From: Desulfobacterales bacterium
GTDB lineage: Bacteria; Desulfobacterota; Desulfobacteria; Desulfobacterales; UBA11574
Reading direction: 5' to 3'
Assembly: GCA_030145595.1 (NCBI GenBank)
Contig: JAQYVG010000136.1
Location: 1 to 9,232, forward strand
DNA: 9,232 nt
In this document: piece after piece, positions 1 to 5,032 of the stretch
Layout of the letters: each line of letters starts with the position of its first letter
Numbering within the stretch: position 1 is the stretch's first letter
Position numbers and translations under genes: made by a program
Notes under the pieces: model-generated
The model's input: only the letters and a program-made list of their open reading frames with translations
What the model was told of the DNA's origin: nothing
The model's database searches: none

Positions 1-2
1 AT

Positions 3-203
3 GCTGAAAGCAATGAAATAACAAAGGTTGAATATCAAAAAACAATAAAAAAACGAGATAAAATAATAAGAAAAATATTGAAAAAAGGCTATGGCTATAA
101 AAAAAAATCAACCAAAATAGAAGACCCCATTAAGTTAAGAAAAAGAAGAGGGAAGCAGTGGAAAAAATATCGCGAAACTCATTCTTTGATCTTGATGCGA
201 TAA
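3..203 (+). CDS. C-terminal end of an unidentified lysine-rich protein (5' partial)
   Basis: Frame 3 is open from the window edge to a TAA at 201-203, giving 66 residues with no start codon of their own, so this is probably the tail of a gene that begins upstream. The translation is strongly basic (stretches such as KKRDKIIRKILKK, GYGYKKKS, KLRKRRGKQWKKY) and ends in THSLILMR. No family is recognised. The basic character could mean nucleic-acid binding, but it may also simply reflect the very AT-rich local composition, since lysine is coded by AAA throughout. No terminator is visible after the stop. The coding call rests only on an open frame at a contig-like edge plus a plausible amino-acid mix, so it is moderate to weak. 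Confidence 0.4.
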   Translation, partial: AESNEITKVEYQKTIKKRDKIIRKILKKGYGYKKKSTKIEDPIKLRKRRGKQWKKYRETHSLILMR

Positions 204-365
204 AAAATAGAAAAATTTATGTGAATCATTACAAGAAAGCTCAATTTGGCCTGAATAATGAATAATAGTAGCCTGGTATGCGGAGACATTGATTATGGGA
301 TTATGGGGTCACATTTCTTATCAGTTTCGATTTAGGACTGATTATTTGTACGGGAGGAAAATTCT
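204..365 (+). other. AT-rich spacer before the DoxX gene
   Basis: This 162-base spacer shows no open frame worth calling, no tRNA and no clear hairpin terminator. It must carry the promoter of the DoxX gene if that gene is transcribed alone, but I could not find a -35/-10 pair with good spacing. The last part holds the strong ribosome binding site GGGAGG (352-357). Confidence 0.4.
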
Positions 366-776
366 ATGTTCGGCAGGCAGGATCGAAAAAATGATTTTGG
401 CCCGTTAATCATGCGCCTGGGACTGGCGACGGTTCTTTTGATACATTCTTTGCCGAAACTAATCAGAGGTCCCCAGGCCTGGGAAGGCGTCGGGAAGACC
501 ATAAATTTTATCAGCCTCGGCGCACCGGCGTCATTTATAGGATTGACCTTTTTGTTTCTGGTAACGCTGGGAGCGATCAGTTTGCTGGTCGGCTATTTTT
601 TTCGAATCGCCTGTCTGGTTTTGTTCATTATTTTTGGCCTTTATTTTATTAACTATCATAGTATCGGTTATCAGACCTTGACGCTGTGGTCGGCCGGTCT
701 GGCGGCCGTGTTTTTGGGCCTCATTTTTGTGGGTCCCGGACGCTATGCGATTGCCGTTAAGCTTGAAAAAAAGTAA
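366..776 (+). CDS. DoxX family membrane protein
   Basis: The 136-residue protein is a small polytopic inner-membrane protein with about four hydrophobic helices (roughly residues 13-30, 55-77, 79-96 and 105-123). It has the layout of the DoxX/DoxD family: an early R-x-x-x-G helix followed by H-S-x-x-K (residues 17-31), and the closing GPGRYAI signature (123-129) that usually reads GPGRYSL. Length is normal for the family. DoxX proteins are linked to redox and thiol/sulfur metabolism (for example the thiosulfate:quinone oxidoreductase subunit DoxD, or oxidoreductase partners), but the family is broad and the exact role here cannot be read from sequence. The ATG at 366 follows GGGAGG with nine bases between, a strong start. 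It appears to be a single gene; nothing around it suggests a partner. Confidence 0.88.
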   Translation: MFGRQDRKNDFGPLIMRLGLATVLLIHSLPKLIRGPQAWEGVGKTINFISLGAPASFIGLTFLFLVTLGAISLLVGYFFRIACLVLFIIFGLYFINYHSIGYQTLTLWSAGLAAVFLGLIFVGPGRYAIAVKLEKK

Positions 777-1051
777 ACCCCACCTCAAAATGCAAGCAAC
801 CCGTCTGAAAAATGTTTCGCTGAGCCGCACCGGCAACGATTCAATTGAAATATCATGGGCTTTCAGTAAAAGCATGGCCCAAAAACCTTTTTCTGTTACA
901 ATATCATTCTAAAAATCCATTTATTTTCTCCTCCATTGTAATTAAAAAAAAGCGTTTGCATCTTTTAAAAAAGAAATTACTTTATAACATAATTGATCCA
1001 CTACGTACTGTTCAGAACATTTTCAAAAAAATACTATTTAAGGAGTACGAC
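777..1051 (+). other. Spacer between DoxX gene and small unknown gene
   Basis: This 275-base stretch has no convincing gene on either strand. It becomes AT-rich after about position 900. A GGAGGAG ribosome-binding-like motif appears on the minus strand near 930-936, but the ATG after it opens only a three-codon frame. A weak promoter candidate for the next gene lies at 965-993. Confidence 0.4.
965..993 (+). promoter_or_regulatory. Weak candidate sigma-70 promoter for the 1052 gene
   Basis: TTAAAA (965-970) and CATAAT (988-993) are separated by 17 bases and match 4/6 and 5/6 of the sigma-70 hexamers. In such AT-rich sequence this can easily arise by chance. Confidence 0.25.
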
Positions 1052-1345
1052 ATGCCTGAAAAAGTTATCGCCATCGAAAAACTTGACGGCCCTTATCAAA
1101 ATATTTTTTTAAAAACAATGCGGATGGTCCCGGATCGGGATAAAAATGATAAAAAACTGCAGCGGCTGATTGCGTTTCGTTTAAGAACTGACGGGGAAGC
1201 CGCCACCAGAGAGTATCTGATAAATAAAATCAGGGATGCTATCCAGTGCGGTTATACGGGCAGTTTCTATAATTTTCTCAAAGATGATTTAAAATTAAAA
1301 GAATGTGATCTTGAAGACGAAACACCGGATCCATTGAAAGCTTGA
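1052..1345 (+). CDS. Small hypothetical protein (97 aa)
   Basis: The frame is open further upstream (from 845), but the credible start is the ATG at 1052, which has AGGAG at 1041-1045 at ideal spacing; the upstream part is AT-rich spacer. The 97-residue product is soluble, charged and probably helical, with K/D/E-rich segments, one cysteine in DAIQCGYTG (63-71), a second in KECDLED, and no signal peptide or membrane segment. I do not recognise the family. The middle part (residues 33-62, with RLIAFRLRTDGEAATREYL) looks like two amphipathic helices. It sits 66 bases ahead of another small gene on the same strand with no terminator between, so the two may be co-transcribed. Confidence 0.75.
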   Translation: MPEKVIAIEKLDGPYQNIFLKTMRMVPDRDKNDKKLQRLIAFRLRTDGEAATREYLINKIRDAIQCGYTGSFYNFLKDDLKLKECDLEDETPDPLKA

Positions 1346-1411
1346 GCAAAACAAACCTAACCCGAATTTCTCATACGAATTAATCCAGTTATTTCATGAA
1401 AGGACTCAAAG

Positions 1412-1636
1412 ATGAAATTTTTTATCGCCGAACAAAATTTAGGCAGCGGAGCAACCAAAGAACAAGCTGAAAAAGTAATCGAACTTTTGAAAAAAAAGGG
1501 ATGGGACGTTGCATATGGAATCGGTAAAAACGTGGCCACCGAAGTTTCAGAGTTCGGCCAGGAAGAAAAAATTCAGGACCGATTTGCCGATGATTTTATG
1601 GCCATCGCCACTCTAGTTGAGGAACAGACAGGATAA
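1412..1636 (+). CDS. Small hypothetical protein (74 aa)
   Basis: An ATG at 1412 preceded by AAGGA (1400-1404) opens a 74-residue frame ending in TAA at 1634-1636. The product reads like a compact alpha/beta protein: a beta-strand start (MKFFIAEQN), a helix with GATKEQAEKVIELLKKKG, a second strand (WDVAYGIG), and an acidic C-terminal helix. No known family is recognised. It has no cysteine, no signal peptide and no membrane helix. It follows the 97-residue gene closely and is closed by a hairpin terminator, so the pair probably forms a two-gene transcript separate from the flagellar gene downstream. Confidence 0.75.
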   Translation: MKFFIAEQNLGSGATKEQAEKVIELLKKKGWDVAYGIGKNVATEVSEFGQEEKIQDRFADDFMAIATLVEEQTG

Positions 1637-1646
1637 TGATAATATT

Positions 1647-1685
1647 ACACATTTTTGAATAAGTTTAAAAATGTGTGAAGTTTTT
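1647..1685 (+). terminator. Hairpin terminator after the 74-aa gene
   Basis: A perfect 10-bp stem (ACACATTTTT at 1647-1656 with AAAAATGTGT at 1667-1676) has a 10-base loop and is followed by GAAG and five T. The stem is AT-rich and the T-run starts four bases late, so it is a moderate rather than a strong intrinsic terminator. Its position right after a stop codon supports the call. Confidence 0.5.
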
Positions 1686-1703
1686 AGTTATTAATGCCGA
1701 TAT
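1676..1703 (+). promoter_or_regulatory. Candidate sigma-28 (FliA-type) promoter of the flagellar leader
   Basis: TGAAGTTT (1676-1683) and GCCGATAT (1696-1703) match the sigma-28 consensus TAAAGTTT / GCCGATAA at 7/8 and 7/8 positions. The spacer is 12 bases instead of the usual 11, which is the main doubt. A start near 1710 would give a leader of about 257 bases containing the riboswitch. The downstream gene is flagellar, the class of gene FliA controls, which makes the match more than a chance hit. Confidence 0.45.
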
Positions 1704-1717
1704 ATTAAACTTGAGTT

Positions 1718-1747
1718 AAGCAGAAAATGTATTTCTTTTCTGCTTTT
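1718..1747 (+). repeat. Hairpin in the riboswitch leader
   Basis: AAGCAGAAAA (1718-1727) and TTTTCTGCTT (1736-1745) form a perfect 10-bp stem with an 8-base loop. It resembles a terminator, but the T bases lie inside the stem. If transcription starts near 1710, this would be a 5' stem-loop of the flagellar mRNA; otherwise it may be a second weak terminator of the upstream transcript. Confidence 0.45.
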
Positions 1748-1785
1748 ACTCATTGTTATCCTCCACTGAGGATAATAATTGGATC

Positions 1786-1880
1786 GATTTGCTAAAGGGC
1801 AAACCTTCCGAAAGGTCGGGACGCAAAGCTTCCAGTCTAAACCCCGCAGAGCAGGGTAAGATAGTGGAGCTGCTAAGCTA
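1786..1880 (+). ncRNA. Cyclic di-GMP-I (GEMM-I) riboswitch aptamer
   Basis: The conserved GEMM-I core is present in order: AGGGCAAACC (1796-1805), a GAAA tetraloop hairpin (CC-GAAA-GG, 1808-1815), GGGACGCAAAGC (1818-1829), a second arm closed by TTCCA (1830-1834) with TGGAG (1865-1869), CTAAACC inside it (1837-1843) and a GGGTAAGATAG receptor-like strand (1854-1864). This is the standard design in which the GAAA loop docks into the second arm and c-di-GMP binds at the junction. It is followed 14 bases later by an intrinsic terminator and then a flagellar gene. The 5' and 3' limits are approximate because the closing helix is weak. Confidence 0.92.
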
Positions 1881-1893
1881 AAAAATATGCGTG

Positions 1894-1922
1894 CCCGCTT
1901 CTTTTCGGAAGCGGGTTTTTTT
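1894..1922 (+). terminator. Riboswitch-controlled intrinsic terminator (expression platform)
   Basis: CCCGCTTC (1894-1901) and GAAGCGGG (1908-1915) form a perfect GC-rich 8-bp stem with loop TTTTCG, followed by seven T (1916-1922). It lies between aptamer and gene. Its 5' arm CCCG can instead pair with the aptamer core CGGG (1817-1820), so it is likely to be switched by ligand. Confidence 0.9.
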
Positions 1923-1966
1923 ATTGCTTGCCTAAAGCCAGGTGCGTCTGTCCATAAGGGGGAGAT

Positions 1967-2800
1967 ATGTTAAACGGTATTTCTGCTGCAATATCAGCGA
2001 TTAAGACCTTAGAAAAAAAACTGAACGTCACGGCCAATAATACGGCCAATGTAAATACTCAAGGATTCAAAGCAAGTAACGCAAGCTCCGCAGAGGTGTC
2101 TCCTCAAAACCTGCCTGCGACTGCCGGGGCGGCACAAATAGGAAGAGGTACAACCTTGGGGCAAATCTCGCAGAATTATTCCAGCGGATCGTACGAACCG
2201 ACTTCCTCTGCTACCGATATGGCCGTGGGAGGCACCGGCTATTTCATAGTTAAAGATTTTCAAGGCGCAGAATATTACACCAGGGACGGACAGTTCAGTT
2301 TTGATAAAGATGGTCGATTTGTGAATACCGCGGGGCAAGTGGTGCAGGGCTGGGAACTTGATCCCAATACCGGTGAAACACAAGGATCTATTAAGGATGC
2401 GACTCTGACTTCATTTTATTCATCAACCAACGGGGCGGGGGCCGGCAACCTCCAAGCGGTCGGCACAAATAGAGATGGAGTGATTACAGGTAGTTATTCC
2501 AACGGTGACGTTTTGGATCTATTTCAGGTAGCTATTGCCAAATTCAACAACCCGCAAGCTCTTAACAAGATCGGAAACAACCTGTACTCAAGAACGACCG
2601 CATCAGGCGATGCCATTACCGGTATGCCGGGGACAAACGGATTAGGCTCCATTATACCCGGTGCTTTGGAACAATCCAACGTTGATTTAGGGACAGAGGC
2701 CGTGAAGTTAATTATGATACAAAGAAGTTTTCAGGCAAATCTCAGTGTGATTCGCACTGAAGATGAAATCAAAGGAGATCTTATCGATATTATTTCATGA
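1967..2800 (+). CDS. Short flagellar hook (FlgE-like) protein under c-di-GMP riboswitch control
   Basis: The 277-residue protein has the three conserved parts of axial flagellar proteins. The N-terminal rod/hook helix carries NVTANNTANVNTQGFKAS (20-37). The central FlgE/F/G core carries GTGYFIV (89-95), YTRDGQFSFDKDGRF (104-118) and QVVQGW (124-129). The C-terminal helix carries ALEQSNVDLGTEAVKLI (233-249), QRSFQAN (252-258) and a final TEDE..DLIDII. The segment DGVITGSYSNG with the following NNPQALNKIGNNLY is hook (FlgE) type rather than distal-rod FlgG type. Typical FlgE is over 400 residues; here only about 40 residues lie between QGW and DGVITG, so the outer D2 domain appears absent. FlgF or another rod protein remains possible. 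It would be exported by the flagellar type III system. AAGGGGGAG (1956-1964) precedes the ATG. No other flagellar gene is in the window. Expression is likely set by the sigma-28-like promoter and the riboswitch. Confidence 0.9.
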   Translation: MLNGISAAISAIKTLEKKLNVTANNTANVNTQGFKASNASSAEVSPQNLPATAGAAQIGRGTTLGQISQNYSSGSYEPTSSATDMAVGGTGYFIVKDFQGAEYYTRDGQFSFDKDGRFVNTAGQVVQGWELDPNTGETQGSIKDATLTSFYSSTNGAGAGNLQAVGTNRDGVITGSYSNGDVLDLFQVAIAKFNNPQALNKIGNNLYSRTTASGDAITGMPGTNGLGSIIPGALEQSNVDLGTEAVKLIMIQRSFQANLSVIRTEDEIKGDLIDIIS

Positions 2801-3175
2801 AATCTTACATGCTCCTCTCCTTCTTCTCTGTAGCAGTTTCCATTAATATATTCCGATTTATTCACTTGGGTGCAGTTACTCTCATCTCCCGGGAAATGAA
2901 AAATATTTTGGACAGGATTACAGGATTGACTTGATATTATAAAAAACAAGAAAGTACAGTTCCTGTATATCATAAATCAGTATCCTGTAACTACCCTTTC
3001 ATTTCAAAGCCACAGAAAAAAATAATCTTGTTTATCCTGTAATCCTGTCTAATAAATTCAATTTTAAAGGCTTTGACTCTTGCAGGATGCCCGGATTTCA
3101 GCTATTGATATTCAATGGAAAATTCCTTCGACCGGTCCAGGTGTATCAAATAACAATCCACTCAGGAGAAATAGT
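2801..3175 (+). other. Non-coding spacer with inverted repeats
   Basis: This 375-base spacer between the hook-like gene and the threonine aldolase gene has no supported gene. It contains the ACAGGAT inverted repeat (2911-3049) and, near its end, AGGAG (3164-3168), the ribosome binding site for the aldolase. I found no intrinsic terminator with a T-run after the hook-like gene and no convincing sigma-70 promoter for the aldolase; TTGACT at 3073-3078 lacks a well-spaced -10. Confidence 0.5.
2911..3049. repeat. ACAGGAT inverted-repeat element
   Basis: GACAGGATTACAGGAT (2911-2926) is perfectly inverted as ATCCTGTAATCCTGTC (3034-3049), 107 bases apart. A nested pair AAACAAGA (2944-2951) / TCTTGTTT (3026-3033) abuts the right arm, and a small hairpin TACAG-TTC-CTGTA and a further ATCCTGTAA lie between. 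Each arm is itself a tandem ACAGGATT repeat. It looks like a dispersed intergenic palindrome rather than a gene. Confidence 0.7.
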
Positions 3176-4213
3176 ATGCGCATAGTTGACCTTCGATCCG
3201 ACACTGTCACAAAACCGACTGCGGCCATGCGGCAGGCCATTTCCGCAGCCCAGGTCGGCGATGATGTATTTGGTGAAGACCCCACCGTAAACCACTTGGA
3301 AGAGATGGCTGCTGAGCGTTTAGGAAAACCGGCGGCATTATTCGTGGCAAGCGGCACCATGGCAAACATCGTCAGCCAGCTGACGCACTGTAATCGGGGT
3401 GACGAAGCTATCCTGGGGGATCAGTCCCACATTTTTTTTTACGAGCAGGGTGGGTCCGCCGCTCTGGGCGGCATTCACCCCCGGACCGTGCCCAATCAGA
3501 TCGACGGCAAACTGTCCCTTGATGACATTGAAGCCGCTGTGCGGCCGGATAATATTCATTTCCCCAGAACACGCCTGATCATCCTGGAAAACACCCATAA
3601 TCGATGCCACGGCAGCCCCCTTGACCCGGATTATATGCATGCCGTAGGCGAAATTGCCCGCCGTTACGACTTGAAACTGCACGTGGACGGTGCCAGGCTT
3701 TTCAATGCCGCTGTTGCCCTGGGAGTCGAGCCACAGCGGCTGGCTGCTGATGCTGATTCCGTCAGTATTTGCCTCAGCAAAGGTTTGGGGGCCCCGGCCG
3801 GATCGATAGTGTGCGGCACGCGCGAATTCATCGCCCAAGCACGGCGGGCCCGCAAGGTGCTTGGCGGCGGTATGCGGCAAGCCGGTATCCTGGCCGCGGC
3901 AGGCGTCGTGGCACTCACCGAGATGACGGAACGCCTTGCAGATGACCATGTCAACGCCGCAAAGCTGGCAGAAGGACTGGCCCATATCCAGGGGGTATCC
4001 GTCAATACGGAGCTTGTTCGCACCAACATTGTATATTTTGAAATTGCACGCGGCGATATGACACCCCAACTCCTGGAACAGCGTCTCAAAACCGATGGGG
4101 TACTATTATCACCCACCGGCGCGAACCAGATGAGAGCCGTTACCAATTATCACGTAACATCAGACGATATCGAATACGTCTTGAACTCATTTTCCAGGGT
4201 TTTGAAATCGTAA
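3176..4213 (+). CDS. ltaE: Low-specificity L-threonine aldolase (PLP enzyme)
   Basis: This 345-residue enzyme belongs to the beta-eliminating-lyase / threonine aldolase family, which cleaves L-threonine and L-allo-threonine to glycine and acetaldehyde with pyridoxal phosphate in the cytosol. Visible signatures are the start MRIVDLRSDTVTKPT, DDVFGEDPTVN (29-39), the phosphate-binding SGTMAN (59-64), DQSHIFFYEQGG with the ring-stacking His85, HVDGARLFNAA with Asp171 and Arg174, and SKGLGAPAGS with the Schiff-base Lys202. Length fits the family (about 330-350). The frame is open 32 codons further upstream, but ATG 3176 has AGGAGA (3164-3169) and the family's canonical N-terminus, so it is the start. 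The gene is clearly more GC-rich than its surroundings. It appears to stand alone; its stop codon lies inside a small palindrome (4205-4221). Confidence 0.95.
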   Translation: MRIVDLRSDTVTKPTAAMRQAISAAQVGDDVFGEDPTVNHLEEMAAERLGKPAALFVASGTMANIVSQLTHCNRGDEAILGDQSHIFFYEQGGSAALGGIHPRTVPNQIDGKLSLDDIEAAVRPDNIHFPRTRLIILENTHNRCHGSPLDPDYMHAVGEIARRYDLKLHVDGARLFNAAVALGVEPQRLAADADSVSICLSKGLGAPAGSIVCGTREFIAQARRARKVLGGGMRQAGILAAAGVVALTEMTERLADDHVNAAKLAEGLAHIQGVSVNTELVRTNIVYFEIARGDMTPQLLEQRLKTDGVLLSPTGANQMRAVTNYHVTSDDIEYVLNSFSRVLKS

Positions 4214-4221
4214 AACGATTT
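4205..4221. repeat. 17-nt palindrome, copy A
   Basis: AAATCGTAAAACGATTT contains the last codons and stop of the aldolase gene and differs at one base from copy B at 4996-5012. The two copies bracket the CBS-domain gene. Confidence 0.65.
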
Positions 4222-4222
4222 T

Positions 4223-4296
4223 AATCACGAAAGCACGAAAGTACGAAGACACGAAAAAATAATTTCGTGCTTTCAATATTTCGTGTTTTCGTGATT
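4223..4296. repeat. CACGAAAG imperfect palindrome
   Basis: AATCACGAAAGCACGAAA (4223-4240) pairs at 17 of 18 positions with the reverse complement of TTTCGTGTTTTCGTGATT (4279-4296); an inner pair GAAGACACGAAA (4245-4256) / TTTCGTGCTTTC (4263-4274) matches at 10 of 12. The left arm is built of near-tandem CACGAAAG units. In RNA it would be a long interrupted hairpin, possibly ending the aldolase transcript, but there is no T-run right after it. Confidence 0.8.
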
Positions 4297-4299
4297 GTT

Positions 4300-4305
4300 T
4301 ATAAT
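4300..4305 (+). promoter_or_regulatory. Candidate -10 box for the CBS gene
   Basis: A perfect TATAAT lies 57 bases ahead of the CBS start, directly after the palindrome. The matching -35 region falls inside the palindrome's right arm (TATTTC at 4277-4282 with 17-base spacing) and is poor, so the call is weak. Confidence 0.3.
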
Positions 4306-4362
4306 TTTACCCCAAAAAGCATAAAAATCACAATTAAGAGACTAAATTGCAGGAGATCTCTT

Positions 4363-4917
4363 ATGGAAACAAAAACCGTGCAAGATTTAATGCGGCCTCT
4401 TTCTGAATACAGGACAATTGCGATTGAAGCCAACCTGTATCAGGCTGCCCAGGCCCTTGACCAAGCTCAAAAGGAGTTCGAACAGAATCCCAAACTGCAT
4501 AAAATCCTGCTTATATCCGATGAGCAGGGAGAGATTGTAGGCAAGATAAGCCAGCTTGATGTGATTAGAGTTTTGGAGCCAAAAGGTAAGCCTGTTGAAG
4601 AGTCAGGTTCGTTATCCCGTTTCGGCATCAGCCCCCAGTATTTAAAGCCCATGCTTAAACAATGCAAATTCTGGAACAAACCATTAACCGAACTTTGCCA
4701 AGATGCCGCCCGAGTGCAAGTAAAAAAGTTGATCCATGCACCCGCAGAAGGAGAATTTGTTGAAGAAAATGCTTCCCTGACTGAAGCCATACACCAACTG
4801 GCCCTGGAGCATCACCAGTCCTTGTTGGTGACCAGGGGCAACAAGATCGTGGGGGTTTTGAGACAAATAGATATTTTTAAGGAAGTTTTCCAGACCCTCG
4901 CTGAATGCAAACTTTAA
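4363..4917 (+). CDS. Protein with two CBS domains
   Basis: The frame runs from 4267, but ATG 4363 is preceded by AGGAG (4351-4355) and begins the typical CBS motif, so it is taken as the start, giving 184 residues. CBS 1 spans about residues 6-72 (TVQDLMRPL, then LLISDEQGEIVGKISQLDVIRVL); CBS 2 spans about 119-180 (VKKLIHAPAEGEFVEENASL, then SLLVTRGNKIVGVLRQIDIFKE). A 45-residue linker separates them. Paired CBS domains form a Bateman module that commonly binds adenine nucleotides and changes partner activity. There is no catalytic, DNA-binding or membrane domain, so it is a stand-alone regulatory module. Both flanks carry palindromic elements. The next gene is a DASS-type transporter, which could be its target, but that is only an inference from proximity. 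Confidence 0.9.
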   Translation: METKTVQDLMRPLSEYRTIAIEANLYQAAQALDQAQKEFEQNPKLHKILLISDEQGEIVGKISQLDVIRVLEPKGKPVEESGSLSRFGISPQYLKPMLKQCKFWNKPLTELCQDAARVQVKKLIHAPAEGEFVEENASLTEAIHQLALEHHQSLLVTRGNKIVGVLRQIDIFKEVFQTLAECKL

Positions 4918-4987
4918 ATTTGAATTCCATGCGGCTTGTTGGAGCGAAGCGGAAATCCCGTCTCTCGGGGCAGCATGGAATTCAAAT
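4918..4987. repeat. Structured inverted-repeat element after the CBS gene
   Basis: A perfect 15-bp inverted repeat, ATTTGAATTCCATGC (4918-4932) and GCATGGAATTCAAAT (4973-4987), encloses two smaller hairpins: GCTT/AAGC (4934-4937 with 4947-4950) and CCCG-TCTCT-CGGG (4957-4969). Folded, it forms a three-way junction. It starts at the base after the CBS stop codon. There is no T-run on either strand, so it is not a canonical intrinsic terminator; a dispersed repeat or an mRNA 3'-end stabiliser fits better. Confidence 0.75.
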
Positions 4988-4995
4988 AAAAAATA

Positions 4996-5012
4996 AAATC
5001 GTAACACGATTT
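4996..5012. repeat. 17-nt palindrome, copy B
   Basis: AAATCGTAACACGATTT has a 7-bp stem with a 3-base loop. It is 16/17 identical to copy A at 4205-4221 and lies 20 bases before the transporter start, where it may affect translation because no good ribosome binding site is seen there. Confidence 0.65.
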
Positions 5013-5032
5013 CATTGAGCGGTAGTGCCTTT

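Noticed and set aside
531..875. Minus-strand open frame of 114 codons opposite the DoxX gene, with a GGAGGAG motif further upstream on that strand (930-936)
   Set aside because: The ribosome-binding-like motif leads only to a three-codon frame; the long frame mostly mirrors the DoxX gene and its product has no recognisable features.
2009..2383. Minus-strand frame of 124 codons inside the hook-like gene
   Set aside because: It lies wholly opposite a clearly coding flagellar gene, and its translation is cysteine- and arginine-rich nonsense.
3073..3109. TTGACT plus TATTGA as the aldolase promoter
   Set aside because: Spacing is 24 bases, well outside the 16-18 range for sigma-70.
3338..4069. 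Minus-strand frames of 243 and 160 codons inside the threonine aldolase gene
   Set aside because: Long antisense frames are expected opposite GC-rich coding sequence; the plus strand has all aldolase motifs.
4223..4296. Short CRISPR-like array from the repeated CACGAAAG units
   Set aside because: Units are 8 bases, imperfect, without spacers, and arranged as one palindrome; no cas genes are present.
4918..4987. tRNA or integron attC site, suggested by the cloverleaf-like fold
   Set aside because: It lacks the T-loop sequence, anticodon arm and acceptor end of a tRNA, and has no attC core sites or integrase nearby.
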